Below, in pieces: positions 7,701 through 14,787 of a stretch of DNA of 23,995 bases. Origin of the DNA: a virus. Each line of letters opens with the position of its first letter. Position 1 is the stretch's first letter. The DNA lies in the IMG/VR virus record IMGVR_UViG_3300045918_000086, positions 1 through 23,995 of that record. The stretch is one strand, 5' to 3'. The translations under genes were made by a program, and so were the position numbers. The notes under the pieces were generated by a model. That model did not search any database and had not been told where the DNA came from. It was given only the letters and a program-made list of their open reading frames with translations.

Positions 7701-7740
7701 CCACTGTTCGATAGCCGAACCTGGCACCACTGTTCGATAG
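7701..7740. repeat. 14-bp direct repeat CCACTGTTCGATAG, two copies
   Basis: Exact copies at 7701-7714 and 7727-7740, 26 bases apart. TGGCAC recurs beside them at 7722-7727 and 7751-7756. The exactness in a gene-free area suggests protein-binding sites. Confidence 0.7.
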
Positions 7741-7794
7741 GGTTTCTATCTGGCACTGGGTTTCAATTTCTACCAAGTCGTGGCTCCATTATAC

Positions 7795-7823
7795 ATTATA
7801 ACGCACTATTGCTCAATAGTCAA
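7795..7823 (-). promoter_or_regulatory. Leftward sigma70-type promoter with embedded palindrome
   Basis: On the minus strand TTGACT (7823-7818), a 17-base spacer, and TATAAT (7800-7795), with a second TATAAT just downstream (7793-7788). The spacer and -35 overlap a perfect inverted repeat ACTATTG-CT-CAATAGT (7805-7820), which looks like an operator. No minus-strand gene follows on the left, so it would make a non-coding or antisense transcript. Confidence 0.7.
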
Positions 7824-7857
7824 GCAACCTATCTAGGTAGGGTTTCAACCGGGCTCT

Positions 7858-7942
7858 GCCGTACTATGTTATAGCGTATGCCGCACACATAGAGACCACA
7901 AATTATGGCGAATCTAGTACGGCATTATGTCTCGCTAATGCC
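7858..7942. repeat. Overlapping hairpin cluster
   Basis: GCCGTACTA (7858-7866) is matched by TAGTACGGC (7915-7923), nine pairs. Overlapping its right arm, GGCATTA (7921-7927) pairs with TAATGCC (7936-7942) around eight bases. The two stems share GGC and so are mutually exclusive, as in switching RNA structures. No T run follows on either strand, so it is not a typical terminator. Confidence 0.5.
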
Positions 7943-7951
7943 AGCGATACT

Positions 7952-8158
7952 CTATCGAAACTCTGATCTCGATGGTGGCCGAATCTTGCCCTTAACCACG
8001 TGATTTTCTCGAACTATGGTAGATAGAGTTTCACGGATTATGGTAGAAACTCTATCGGGAGTGGTGCCAGTGGGATAGGTAGGGGTGGGGGGTAGAGCGT
8101 GCTTCTTAGGCGCGGCTTTCGGGCGGAGGGGCTTAGGTAATTCTACCTTGTAAACCAT
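7952..8158 (-). CDS. Small basic Pro/Lys-rich protein (68 aa), doubtful
   Basis: The frame encodes 68 residues. The N-terminal half is Pro/Lys/Ala-rich and likely disordered (PKPLRPKAAPKKHALPPTPT). The C-terminal half carries a doubled motif STIIRET / STIVREN, ending in a basic tail. A possible ribosome site (GGAAAGG, nine bases upstream) supports the start, and it lies 32 bases behind the 63-aa gene on the same strand. The doubled protein motif is the direct result of the inverted and direct repeats of the neighbouring gene-free region (8022-8056), so the frame may be fortuitous. If real, its charge suggests nucleic-acid binding. Confidence 0.4.
   Translation of the reverse strand: MVYKVELPKPLRPKAAPKKHALPPTPTYPTGTTPDRVSTIIRETLSTIVRENHVVKGKIRPPSRSEFR
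8022..8056. repeat. 11-bp inverted repeat GATAGAGTTTC
   Basis: GATAGAGTTTC (8022-8032) and its perfect complement (8046-8056) are separated by 13 bases. It is the most symmetric member of the GAWACTCTA repeat family spread over 7526-8056 and lies inside the doubtful 68-aa frame. Confidence 0.75.
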
Positions 8159-8190
8159 CTTGGTCTACCTTTCCTCAGTAACTACAAATT

Positions 8191-8382
8191 CTACCGACCA
8201 CTATTTAACCTATGTAAAAAGGAACCATAATGAATGTCCTGCCTAAAACCATCTAAAGCATCAAACCCAATTGCCTTAGCATACTCTTGCCATATCTTAT
8301 TGACTTCGTCTACATAGGCTTTAGGTAGGTTAGGATTTTCAAATCCAATATTATTTTTAATTACTGCTGTATTGAGTTTCAT
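8191..8382 (-). CDS. Small hypothetical protein (63 aa)
   Basis: The ATG at 8382 is preferred over the longer start at 8397 because AAGGGAA lies just upstream with good spacing and a strong promoter precedes it. The 63-residue product is soluble and mixed alpha/beta in look (KAYVDEVNKIWQEYAKAIGFDALDGF in the middle, basic end). It has no cysteines, membrane segment or recognised motif. It has its own promoter, separated by a terminator from the head operon upstream, which suggests independent, perhaps early, expression. I do not recognise the family. Confidence 0.65.
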   Translation of the reverse strand: MKLNTAVIKNNIGFENPNLPKAYVDEVNKIWQEYAKAIGFDALDGFRQDIHYGSFLHRLNSGR

Positions 8383-8402
8383 AGTATTCCCTTGCAACGT
8401 AC

Positions 8403-8432
8403 ATTATAGCAGTAAACCGTAATTAAAGTCAA
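8403..8432 (-). promoter_or_regulatory. Sigma70-type promoter for the 63-aa gene
   Basis: On the minus strand TTGACT (8432-8427), 18 bases, TATAAT (8408-8403). The ATG at 8382 follows about 20 bases after the -10. It lies just beyond the terminator of the head operon. Confidence 0.8.
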
Positions 8433-8442
8433 TGCATTCGTG

Positions 8443-8466
8443 AAAAGCCCTATCTAAGTAGGGCTT
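8443..8466 (-). terminator. Rho-independent terminator of the head operon
   Basis: On the minus strand AAGCCCTA pairs perfectly with TAGGGCTT around a six-base loop, and the stem runs on into TTTT. It lies 20 bases past the stop of the scaffold gene, so the terS-to-scaffold transcript ends here, just before the next promoter. Confidence 0.85.
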
Positions 8467-8485
8467 GAGTGATTCTAAATAGGTA

Positions 8486-9346
8486 TTATCTATTACTCTT
8501 GAAAAACTCTCTTGGCGAAATATACTTCTTTTGGTGTGCAGTTAACTTATCGCCTTTATTGGCATTAACACTCTTATCTACCACATTAGTCTTTGCTACT
8601 GCTGCTGTCTTGACAGTACTCTTTGCCACACGTGATATTAAGTCTTTTCCTAAAAAGGCTTCAAGTGCTTCTTCTGGTAATCCGCCTAACATAGCATTCA
8701 AATCAAACTTATAATCGGCTTTGACTTGATCAATAACATCACTTGGAGTAACATTATATCCTGCTGCTAGTGCAGTCTGCATATAGTAGATAATACGACC
8801 AACTGTGCGTTCAGTCTTAGGTAGGCCTGATGACTCGAGCACAGTGATAATTTCGCCCTGTATAGATTCAGCCTGTTTGTTGACATCTGCTTCCATTTGT
8901 TCTTTTTCATATTCTTCTTGTGCAGTTCGTCTTTCAGATTCATATGTTTCTACCTTTGCTTTGTAATCGCGTAGTTCTCGTTCTTGGGGACTTAGTAATG
9001 CGTCGGATAGTTCGTCATTGATAATTTGTTCAGCAAATGCTCGGGCATCTTTACCTAATAACTTAAATGCTTGTTTGGGATCATCTTTGAAGATCTTTAA
9101 TACTTGTTCGGCTTCCTTTCTTGTGAGGGCTGCTTCTTCCATACGCTTAGATGCGGCTTTGGAGTGAGTATATCCTTTTAGTAGTTCTTGTTCATCGACT
9201 TCGGTGTCAACTCCGTCTACCTTGACTTTGTATAGGCGGGCTACTGTTTCAGTTTTAGTTTCGCCAGGTAGGGAACCAGGGACGCCGTTTGCGTTTGGTT
9301 CGGATGCGTTGTCTACCAATTGTGTTGCTACTTCATTGTTTTCCAT
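8486..9346 (-). CDS. Head scaffolding protein
   Basis: A 286-residue acidic protein, last gene of the packaging/head operon. It has a disordered N-terminus (1-35), then a conserved-looking segment YKVKVDGVDTEVDEQELLKGY (about 39-59). The pattern VKVDGxExEVxxxELLxGY is typical of phage scaffolds. It continues with FKDDPKQAFKLLGKDARAFAEQII, the 'D-P-x-x-x-F-x-x-L-G' element also found in scaffolds, and a long Glu/Lys coiled coil (about 115-160). The C-terminus is basic (HQKKYISPREFFKSNR), as expected for the end that contacts the coat. AAAGGA lies eight bases before the ATG. It sits directly after the portal gene, the usual order, but the capsid gene that normally follows is missing here and lies on the other strand at 18822. 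Confidence 0.85.
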   Translation of the reverse strand: MENNEVATQLVDNASEPNANGVPGSLPGETKTETVARLYKVKVDGVDTEVDEQELLKGYTHSKAASKRMEEAALTRKEAEQVLKIFKDDPKQAFKLLGKDARAFAEQIINDELSDALLSPQERELRDYKAKVETYESERRTAQEEYEKEQMEADVNKQAESIQGEIITVLESSGLPKTERTVGRIIYYMQTALAAGYNVTPSDVIDQVKADYKFDLNAMLGGLPEEALEAFLGKDLISRVAKSTVKTAAVAKTNVVDKSVNANKGDKLTAHQKKYISPREFFKSNR

Positions 9347-9419
9347 TGATTGTTTCCTTTATCGTTGTGGAAGTGAGGGTCTATCTAGCAATAGATTACC
9401 TCAGTATTGTTATGCTAGT

Positions 9420-11486
9420 TTATAACATTTCTCTCTTACCAGTTAGGGCATTAACTGGCATTTGGGGTTGCTTAACATTTCCAGCCATTTGTTGTACATT
9501 GGTTGGGTTTGGGCCAGAGGGTGGATTTTGACTAACTGGTCCTCCTGCTGCACTTAAACTAGTGGCTGCGGGGCCAGGTCCTCCTACCTGTGGTGTGCCC
9601 GGTGGCATAGTGGCGGAGGGTTGGGCTCCGACTGGTGCAATAGATGGTTGGTTAGTTAACATTCTATAGTTCTGGTAGTCTGGATCACTCAACATTTGAA
9701 TGTGCTGCATTATGTGTTGGGCGATAATACCAAACTGTTCTGGATTACTTCTAATAATAGGATCACTTGCTATACTAGAATGTTCTTGTATGTGTAGTAC
9801 GTGATTGTCGGTGAAGAGAACTGGTATTTGTTGTCCGTCTTGGAGCATTTCATTTTCACTTGCTAAGTTTAGTAAGTCTAATGTTGGTCCTTGTGTGAGT
9901 GGTTCTAATTCGCCTGTCTCTAATACCATTAAGTATTCAGCAGCGTTGGTGATAATCTTATTTTGTAATAAGTCTTGAGCAATACTTAATCTACCACTTA
10001 CTGTTTTACTCAATGGATTGCCAACTTGTACTTGTACTCTACTAATACCGTCAATATCTTTGTTGTTGAAAGATTGTTGTATCAAGCCTTTGTTTCTCTT
10101 ACCAGCAATTTGAATAATACGTGGAGAGTCAGCATAGTCCTGCATAATCTGTATTGTGGCAGTGCCGACATCTTCTAACAGTTGGATATATGATTGTTGT
10201 AATGGTGCGTGGAACTGAATAGCCATAGATTGAACTAATGCTAGTGCTGATCCGCTGCGTAATGATGCTTCTGGGTTTCCTCTACTTACACTATTCACAC
10301 CACTAATTGTTTCCATATCGTGTTGTAATTGAATCATTGCTTTGAATAAACCTTCTGGTGCAGTTGGCATCATTAAGATTTCAGGTTTACCACCTTGTGG
10401 GTTGTAACTGATTGTTTGGAAGCCAGCACTTAAACTATCAGCCATTACTTGTGATCCTATCGGTAATAGAATCTTTGGTATGCCATAGTTTTCATTAATA
10501 GACAGAATTGTTGTGTAGTGTGCATCTATCATTTCTTGTAATGGGAGTAAGTCTTGTGATACTGACATACCCATTGGTGTACCTACCTGATCACTTGCTA
10601 CAATACGGTGAACTGGAATGTGTTTGTATAGAAGAATTGAATCAACTAAGATAGTTCCGTCTGTAAGTAAAGTCATTTGGCGGCCTTCTGGGCAACTTGC
10701 TGACTTGGCGTGATAGAAAGTAAGGAGAGGAATTTGGTCTGATTGATTCGACTTATCTAAGAAGTTACCACCTAGGTAGTGATTCTTAATAGTAATACCA
10801 GAGGGCTGGCTTGTTATCTCATCTTTGTATTCTGGATACTTTGCTGCTAGATCATATTTGTTTTCATATGTTCTTAATACTACCCAGGATCTTTGATTGA
10901 AGGATTTTAAGTTAGGATCGCGAATAACGTCAACTGGTTCGTGACTTGAATACTTGATATCACCTACGTGTTTAGTAGTATTAGTTTCTTGATCAGTAGC
11001 AATAGCATCGCCGGAGTCACTATCCCACCATTCGGATACAAATCCTTCTGTAAACAATAGTGCGTTTCTAGTAGCATCTTTCAGGTGTCGTTCTACACGT
11101 TTTTCTCTCATCATATAGTCAAGCACACCATTAGCAATAATAGTTTGTTTCTGTGACTTTGAATCAGAGTTGACTGACTGTGGTTGCCAGGCTGGTCTAT
11201 CTGTAATACTTAAAGTTTGAATATGCTCAAGTAAGTTACGAAAGTGATTGACTTTAATTGTACGATATTCATTTGATTCGCCTGATTGAATTGTTTGTGC
11301 TAGGGAATAACGATTTGGATTGTACGCATAATACAAGCGTCTCCAGAGCGTAAACCAGCCCTTCGATTGACAAAATGTCCAGTAATCTTGGGATCGTTTT
11401 AGAACTTCATCCCCGCACGTTCTTGTATCGCTCGCAGCCCAATATTCTTCATCATATGGAACTGCATTTGTATTATTATCTACCAT
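9420..11486 (-). CDS. Portal protein
   Basis: A 688-residue protein, size and layout fitting podovirus-type portals: the dodecameric ring at one capsid vertex through which terminase pumps DNA. Residues about 20-130 form the N-terminal wing (WTFCQSKGWFTLWRRLYYAY, then KVNHFRNLLEHIQTLSITDRPAW). The middle contains VDVIRDPNLKSFNQRSWVVLRT and the segment with PIGSQVMADSLSAGFQTI. About 390-470 (ISGVNSVSRGNPEASLRSGSALALVQS) matches the 'S-G-V-x-x-x-x-x-G-x-x-x-x-x-x-S-G-x-A' element common in portals. The last ~70 residues are a Pro/Gly/Gln-rich tail. AAAGG precedes the ATG by nine bases. A 73-base gap, containing no gene, separates it from the scaffold. Confidence 0.9.
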   Translation of the reverse strand: MVDNNTNAVPYDEEYWAASDTRTCGDEVLKRSQDYWTFCQSKGWFTLWRRLYYAYNPNRYSLAQTIQSGESNEYRTIKVNHFRNLLEHIQTLSITDRPAWQPQSVNSDSKSQKQTIIANGVLDYMMREKRVERHLKDATRNALLFTEGFVSEWWDSDSGDAIATDQETNTTKHVGDIKYSSHEPVDVIRDPNLKSFNQRSWVVLRTYENKYDLAAKYPEYKDEITSQPSGITIKNHYLGGNFLDKSNQSDQIPLLTFYHAKSASCPEGRQMTLLTDGTILVDSILLYKHIPVHRIVASDQVGTPMGMSVSQDLLPLQEMIDAHYTTILSINENYGIPKILLPIGSQVMADSLSAGFQTISYNPQGGKPEILMMPTAPEGLFKAMIQLQHDMETISGVNSVSRGNPEASLRSGSALALVQSMAIQFHAPLQQSYIQLLEDVGTATIQIMQDYADSPRIIQIAGKRNKGLIQQSFNNKDIDGISRVQVQVGNPLSKTVSGRLSIAQDLLQNKIITNAAEYLMVLETGELEPLTQGPTLDLLNLASENEMLQDGQQIPVLFTDNHVLHIQEHSSIASDPIIRSNPEQFGIIAQHIMQHIQMLSDPDYQNYRMLTNQPSIAPVGAQPSATMPPGTPQVGGPGPAATSLSAAGGPVSQNPPSGPNPTNVQQMAGNVKQPQMPVNALTGKREML

Positions 11487-11493
11487 TTAAGTG

Positions 11494-11751
11494 TTACCTT
11501 TTAAGACTTACTGATAACTTTAGTGCGTCTAATTCTTGTTTGAGAGAACTAGTGACGCTCCAAGTATTGTTGATCCTATCGTCAAACTTCTTGATTTGTT
11601 CTTCGAGAGGCCCAGTGAGTGCCTGCATAGAGGCATCAGTATTTATGCGGTGATTATAGTCTATCTCTTGCTGGCGCTGATCAAGCCATTTGTTAACAAG
11701 ATACGCTACGATAGCAACAGATAACGTAAGTGCTATTGATATGTAAATCAT
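11494..11751 (-). CDS. Small membrane-anchored coiled-coil protein (85 aa)
   Basis: The 85-residue product has one N-terminal membrane helix (MIYISIALTLSVAIVAYLVN, 1-20), then a Gln/Glu/Lys-rich coiled coil (about 22-82) ending in KLSVSLKR. It overlaps the upstream 55-aa gene by four bases (ATGA) and ends seven bases before the portal. An anchor plus coil of this size is compatible with a small inner-membrane spanin or another envelope protein, but no partner lipoprotein is embedded in it. Being placed between terminase and portal is more typical of minor structural or accessory genes. The function is unknown. Confidence 0.7.
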   Translation of the reverse strand: MIYISIALTLSVAIVAYLVNKWLDQRQQEIDYNHRINTDASMQALTGPLEEQIKKFDDRINNTWSVTSSLKQELDALKLSVSLKR

Positions 11752-11915
11752 CCGTTTAAGTCCTTCATCTTTTTGTATGCAGATAACAGCGATTTAAGTC
11801 TTTTTAAGTCTTTTGCGAACTGATCATTAGCATTGCGTGTAGTTACTGGTACAGATTCAAGATTTTTGATCTTTTCTTCTGTCTTTATAATTTCTTCATT
11901 TATATCGATTTTCAT
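11748..11915 (-). CDS. Small charged helical protein (55 aa)
   Basis: A frame on the minus strand with ATG at 11915, linked by ATGA overlaps to both neighbours (upstream gene stop at 11912, downstream start at 11751). The 55 residues begin MKIDINEEIIKTEEKIKNLE, then a short linker with Pro and Thr, then a basic helix (DLKRLKSLLSAYKKMKDLNG). This looks like a small helical hairpin with an acidic-to-basic change along its length. AAAGGA lies about ten bases upstream. There is no recognised family. It probably belongs to the head operon and may act in packaging or as a small regulator. Confidence 0.7.
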   Translation of the reverse strand: MKIDINEEIIKTEEKIKNLESVPVTTRNANDQFAKDLKRLKSLLSAYKKMKDLNG

Positions 11916-12124
11916 TCTGCGTTTTCCTTTACTGCTTCGAAAAACATTTCTGCTGTAGCACGACGAAGTTTGTCAAATGCGATCGGCAAATAGGTTTCCT
12001 CTGTCTTATTAATACTTACTACTTTGTCGTTTTCTATCGTTATTGTTTCGACAGAGAACATATTGCGTTCTGCTCTAACTAAACGATAAAACTTTCCTTT
12101 TGCTGTTGTTACTTCTTTTTTCAT
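11912..12124 (-). CDS. Small hypothetical protein (70 aa)
   Basis: The 70-residue product is basic at the start and beta-rich through about residue 45 (GKFYRLVRAERNMFSVETITIENDKVVSINKTEETYLP), then helical (IAFDKLRRATAEMFFEAVKENAE). That order is typical of a tiny beta-sheet plus helix fold. GGGAGAAG precedes the ATG, which overlaps the stop of the 83-aa gene by four bases. There are no cysteines or membrane segment. I do not recognise the family; it lies in the chain of coupled genes between terminase and portal. Confidence 0.7.
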   Translation of the reverse strand: MKKEVTTAKGKFYRLVRAERNMFSVETITIENDKVVSINKTEETYLPIAFDKLRRATAEMFFEAVKENAE

Positions 12125-12372
12125 TGTACTTCTCCCTTATTAATCCATTCAATACTATCTTGTACTAACTTACTTAGAGTGACAGGTGTGTCATCTGTAT
12201 AAAGTTTCATACTTAGTGCGTAAAGTAGCGGTGCTAATACTGCGTGAACTTCTTCTAATTCAAAGTTGCGGTTTATTAGTCCATCTACCATATCTACTGC
12301 TTCTACTTTTGCCGATAATGTTTCAATCGTCTTTGCTGTGGTTGGTAATCTAATTCTTGCTGGTTTTTTCAT
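12121..12372 (-). CDS. Small hypothetical protein (83 aa)
   Basis: The 83-residue product is mostly helical with a basic start (MKKPARIRLPTTAKTIETL) and an acidic C-terminal half (LEEVHAVLAPLLYALSMKLYTDD...). Its ATG overlaps the terL stop (ATGA) and its stop overlaps the next start in the same way. There is no membrane segment, metal-binding motif or signal peptide. The placement immediately after terL suggests expression in step with the packaging motor. The function is unknown. Confidence 0.7.
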   Translation of the reverse strand: MKKPARIRLPTTAKTIETLSAKVEAVDMVDGLINRNFELEEVHAVLAPLLYALSMKLYTDDTPVTLSKLVQDSIEWINKGEVQ

Positions 12373-13841
12373 TTGTAACTTAATCCTTTTCTTGGGTTAT
12401 AAAATATACTATCTAACTCATACCTTGCTTGAGTTAAATCTGCTCTTATAGTTGGTGGAACATACATTACTGTTCTATCAACTACATCTCTTGGTAACGG
12501 ATCTTTGTGTTCATTTATATTTCTAATTAGATAAGTGATAGATGCTAACAAGTCATAGTGCCCGTACTTAGCACTACGAGCAAATTCAGTTCTTGACTTA
12601 CTCCAAATAGCAAATCGGGAACAATTTAGTGCTTCTTCTGCTTCTGGAGCAAATAAAATACGCTTATCGAACACCCAATCGCGTACTTTTTGTACCATTT
12701 CGTCTAATCTACCTTTAGTAGTGCCAATAAATGGCAACTTATAGATAATATTCAAGTCATTAATAACAATTAAGTTGTTATTATCAGCAATATAGCGTAA
12801 TTCACCTACGAAAGAGTCATTATGCCATAGTTCATCTCGCTTCTTTACTATCATATCTGCTAATTTGGAAGTATTATACTCACTTCCTTGTAGGTCTAGT
12901 GTTGCTTCTACCACTACTTTCTTAGTTCTATAGTTATAATGGGCAAATACTACAGCAGTCTTATCCCTTACACCTGTATCAACTACAATATAGCGGTGAT
13001 AATAACGTAATAGTGGGTCGTCTTTATATGTAACACTTATTTTGAGTTTGTTTGCTAGTTCTTCAGTTAGTTCTGGTACTACTTGTAGGCTAGATTCAAC
13101 AATTCTTTGGCATTCATACTCTCTTTTGAATTTTGTTGTATCTCTGCCACGACATTGATTGATAATCTTTTGTAGTTGTTGTTCGTTTAGTGACTTATCA
13201 TCCCAAATAGTATAAGTGCTAATAAGACCTGACTCGTCGTGATCCCTTAGTATTTGTATATAGTCGTGATCAAGTGTATCAGGTGGAGTAGAAGCAAATA
13301 TTACCTTTCCGCCTGTAGTCTTAGTCATTGGTTCAACAGTTGGTAATACACCTACATCTAAATCAGACATAAATCCTGCTTCATCTAATATTACTAGATG
13401 TGCTGATCCGCCACGTAAGTTTGAGTAGTTCTTATTATCAGTTCCTGCCAATCTAATACGTGATCCATTTGGAAATATTAGTGTTGATCCATCATACTTT
13501 GGTGTTAGGTCGGATGGACAAGTTTGGAACATAGCATTATAAGTATGTCCATTGATAATCTCATTCACTTGACTTTTCAGTGGGCCGACATATACAATAG
13601 TTTGTCTTGGTAATCTAAGGCAGTTTTCAACTGCTATCATAAACATAATAAATGATTTGCCAAACTGTCTAGCACAATCAATCACATAACTGTTCAACAT
13701 AGGGTCTTCGCTGGCTAAGATCTCCCGTATTTTGTCGTATATAAGCCTCTGATGTGGTCTAAGTAGCCAAAAGATCTGACCACGTCGCCATAACTCGGCC
13801 TTTACTTCGGCTTTAGATGTCGCTACTGTTTTCGTCGCCAT
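12369..13841 (-). CDS. terL: Terminase large subunit
   Basis: A 490-residue packaging motor, ATPase plus nuclease. A Walker A variant ARQFGKS lies at 57-63 and Walker B LVILDE at 149-154, with Asp153/Glu154 for Mg-ATP and catalysis. The coupling motif FASTP is at 182-186. The C-terminal RNase H-like nuclease has acidic residues at Asp288 (VVDTG), Asp353 (YIADNNN) and Asp430 (GHYDLLAS). All key residues are present, so it should be active. Length fits the family. The start overlaps the terS end by 29 bases. It acts with TerS and portal to cut and pump the genome. The packaging type (cos, pac or terminal repeats) cannot be decided without a tree of TerL sequences. Confidence 0.95.
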   Translation of the reverse strand: MATKTVATSKAEVKAELWRRGQIFWLLRPHQRLIYDKIREILASEDPMLNSYVIDCARQFGKSFIMFMIAVENCLRLPRQTIVYVGPLKSQVNEIINGHTYNAMFQTCPSDLTPKYDGSTLIFPNGSRIRLAGTDNKNYSNLRGGSAHLVILDEAGFMSDLDVGVLPTVEPMTKTTGGKVIFASTPPDTLDHDYIQILRDHDESGLISTYTIWDDKSLNEQQLQKIINQCRGRDTTKFKREYECQRIVESSLQVVPELTEELANKLKISVTYKDDPLLRYYHRYIVVDTGVRDKTAVVFAHYNYRTKKVVVEATLDLQGSEYNTSKLADMIVKKRDELWHNDSFVGELRYIADNNNLIVINDLNIIYKLPFIGTTKGRLDEMVQKVRDWVFDKRILFAPEAEEALNCSRFAIWSKSRTEFARSAKYGHYDLLASITYLIRNINEHKDPLPRDVVDRTVMYVPPTIRADLTQARYELDSIFYNPRKGLSYK

Positions 13842-14382
13842 CGTTTTCCGTGAATGTTATATTAAGTAAGTCTTCAGTTGAAATACCTTCTAACTGAGTA
13901 TTAACATTTATAGTTACTTTACTTGTGTCGACTTGTTCGCCACTTAGTTGTTTATCTAGATAGATTTTAGCAGTTAGGTTATCGTTATCTAACGCATCTT
14001 TAACAAGTGATGCTCTAATACGAGTTCCTACTTCACCTCTACCTTTTTCCCAGGCTTCATTCCATTCGGGGTTTTCTTGGAACTTTGCTAAACCTATATT
14101 AAATAGTTGGCAAGTGTTGGCTTTAGAAATACCTAACGATCCACATTTGAATAGCATTTCAACATCTGGTATTCGTTTAGGCATATGCCCTTGTTGCTTG
14201 TATGCTATTAGTTCATCAACTGACCAATCCAATACTCCGCGTTTATAGTTTCCTACCGTGTCTGGTTTCCAGGATTGCTTGAAGCCTTGTTTGCCGTCTT
14301 TTGGAGTTGGTGCGACAGGCTGAAAATGCCCATTGCGAAATGTAAAGTTAGGATCCGATGGATCTTCGATATTTTCTGACAT
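13813..14382 (-). CDS. terS: Terminase small subunit
   Basis: The ATG at 14382 is chosen over the longer frame from 14439 because AAAAGG lies about ten bases upstream and the extra residues are basic and unlike the rest. It gives 189 residues. The N-terminus is disordered and polar (1-45). Residues about 75-150 hold a helical core, LFKCGSLGISKANTCQLFNI (helix-turn-helix-like DNA recognition) and WEKGRGEVGTRIRASLVKDALDNDNLTAKIYLDKQL. The latter strongly resembles the helical part of small terminases, whose usual wording is 'A..G.....I...L...A...G...A..F.LK...G'. The C-terminal tail is acidic. It lies directly upstream of terL, the standard order, and is the first gene of the head operon. Confidence 0.85.
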   Translation of the reverse strand: MSENIEDPSDPNFTFRNGHFQPVAPTPKDGKQGFKQSWKPDTVGNYKRGVLDWSVDELIAYKQQGHMPKRIPDVEMLFKCGSLGISKANTCQLFNIGLAKFQENPEWNEAWEKGRGEVGTRIRASLVKDALDNDNLTAKIYLDKQLSGEQVDTSKVTINVNTQLEGISTEDLLNITFTENDGDENSSDI

Positions 14383-14410
14383 AAGTTCGGACCTTTTGGT
14401 TACCGTAATA

Positions 14411-14437
14411 GTATCGAGGCGAAATGCTTTTCGATAC
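14411..14437. repeat. Inverted repeat in the terS leader
   Basis: GTATCGA (14411-14417) and TCGATAC (14431-14437) flank 13 bases. It lies between the upstream terminator and the terS ribosome site, where the operon's promoter or operator should be. No good -35/-10 pair was found here. Confidence 0.45.
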
Positions 14438-14453
14438 ACTACTTATCACTCAA

Positions 14454-14485
14454 CAAAAAACCCCGATATATTTCTATACCGGGGT
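14454..14485 (-). terminator. Terminator between replication-type genes and the head operon
   Basis: On the minus strand ACCCCGGTATA pairs with TATATCGGGGT (one mismatch) around a GAAA tetraloop, and is followed by a run of six T's. It ends the transcript from 16016-14613. The stem lacks a T tract on the plus strand. Confidence 0.85.
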
Positions 14486-14612
14486 CATTTAACAAAAGAA
14501 TCTCTTAGCCGGGTCTTGTGTAGTTTGGACTTGCACCAATTAAAGGAGATTGAGGTTATATGACGAACCCCCTACAAAAATATTTATCTCTCGTTTGATC
14601 GATTGGTCAGAC

Positions 14613-14783
14613 TTAGTGATTGGCTAAGAACTTGTATTCTGTCTTTTGTAGCCACCACATAAATCTCTTACAGTTAGCACACTCTATTCGTGCTACGTGA
14701 GGCCCACTTCCTGCACCCACATCAAATTTGTTACTGCCGCATCTAGGGCACTTCTTAGTAGTTTTCTTGTATGTTTTTTTCAT
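14613..14783 (-). CDS. Small zinc-ribbon protein (56 aa)
   Basis: The ATG at 14783 gives 56 residues. Two Cys pairs, CPRC (12-15) and CANC (35-38), form a four-cysteine zinc ribbon, with SGPHVARIEC between them and KRFMWWLQK after. I associate the 'C-x-x-C-G-S ... G-x-G-P-H-x-A-x-x-x-C-x-x-C' pattern with small phage proteins near replication genes, of unproven function. The start has no clear ribosome site. The frame is also open back to the TGA of the 395-aa gene, with a GTG at 14804 as alternative start. The 36-bp repeat copy spans the gap between the two genes. Confidence 0.7.
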   Translation of the reverse strand: MKKTYKKTTKKCPRCGSNKFDVGAGSGPHVARIECANCKRFMWWLQKTEYKFLANH

Positions 14784-14787
14784 ATTA

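Larger units (their letters stand above)
7415..7951. other. Gene-free region rich in short repeats and hairpins
   Basis: About 540 bases without a credible gene on either strand. It contains many copies of a GAWACTCTA-type motif: 7526-7534, 7571-7578 (GAAACTCT), 7616-7624, 7667-7675, 7685-7693 (reversed) and 7946-7956. More copies occur at 7957-7965, 8022-8032 (reversed) and 8046-8056 in the neighbouring small gene. It also holds a 12-bp palindrome TCTTCTAGAAGA at 7427-7438, a hairpin ATACTCTA/TAGAGTAT (7668-7675 / 7685-7692), and a leftward promoter. Such a cluster could be a set of regulator sites, an origin of replication, or a non-coding RNA locus. The sequence does not show which. Confidence 0.6.

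Noticed and set aside
7415-8060. CRISPR-like array
   Set aside because: The repeats are short, unevenly spaced, in both orientations and without uniform spacers.
8469-8714. Plus-strand open frame of 81 residues with hydrophobic stretches
   Set aside because: It is antisense to the end of the scaffold gene and has no ribosome site.
14486-14612. tRNA-like stretch (TTGG-loop-CCAA, GGGTC/GACCC) and a 12-codon plus frame after AAAGGAG
   Set aside because: No acceptor stem of seven pairs, no anticodon arm and no TTC loop; the short frame encodes only MTNPLQKYLSLV and has no context. Nothing firm is seen in this gap.
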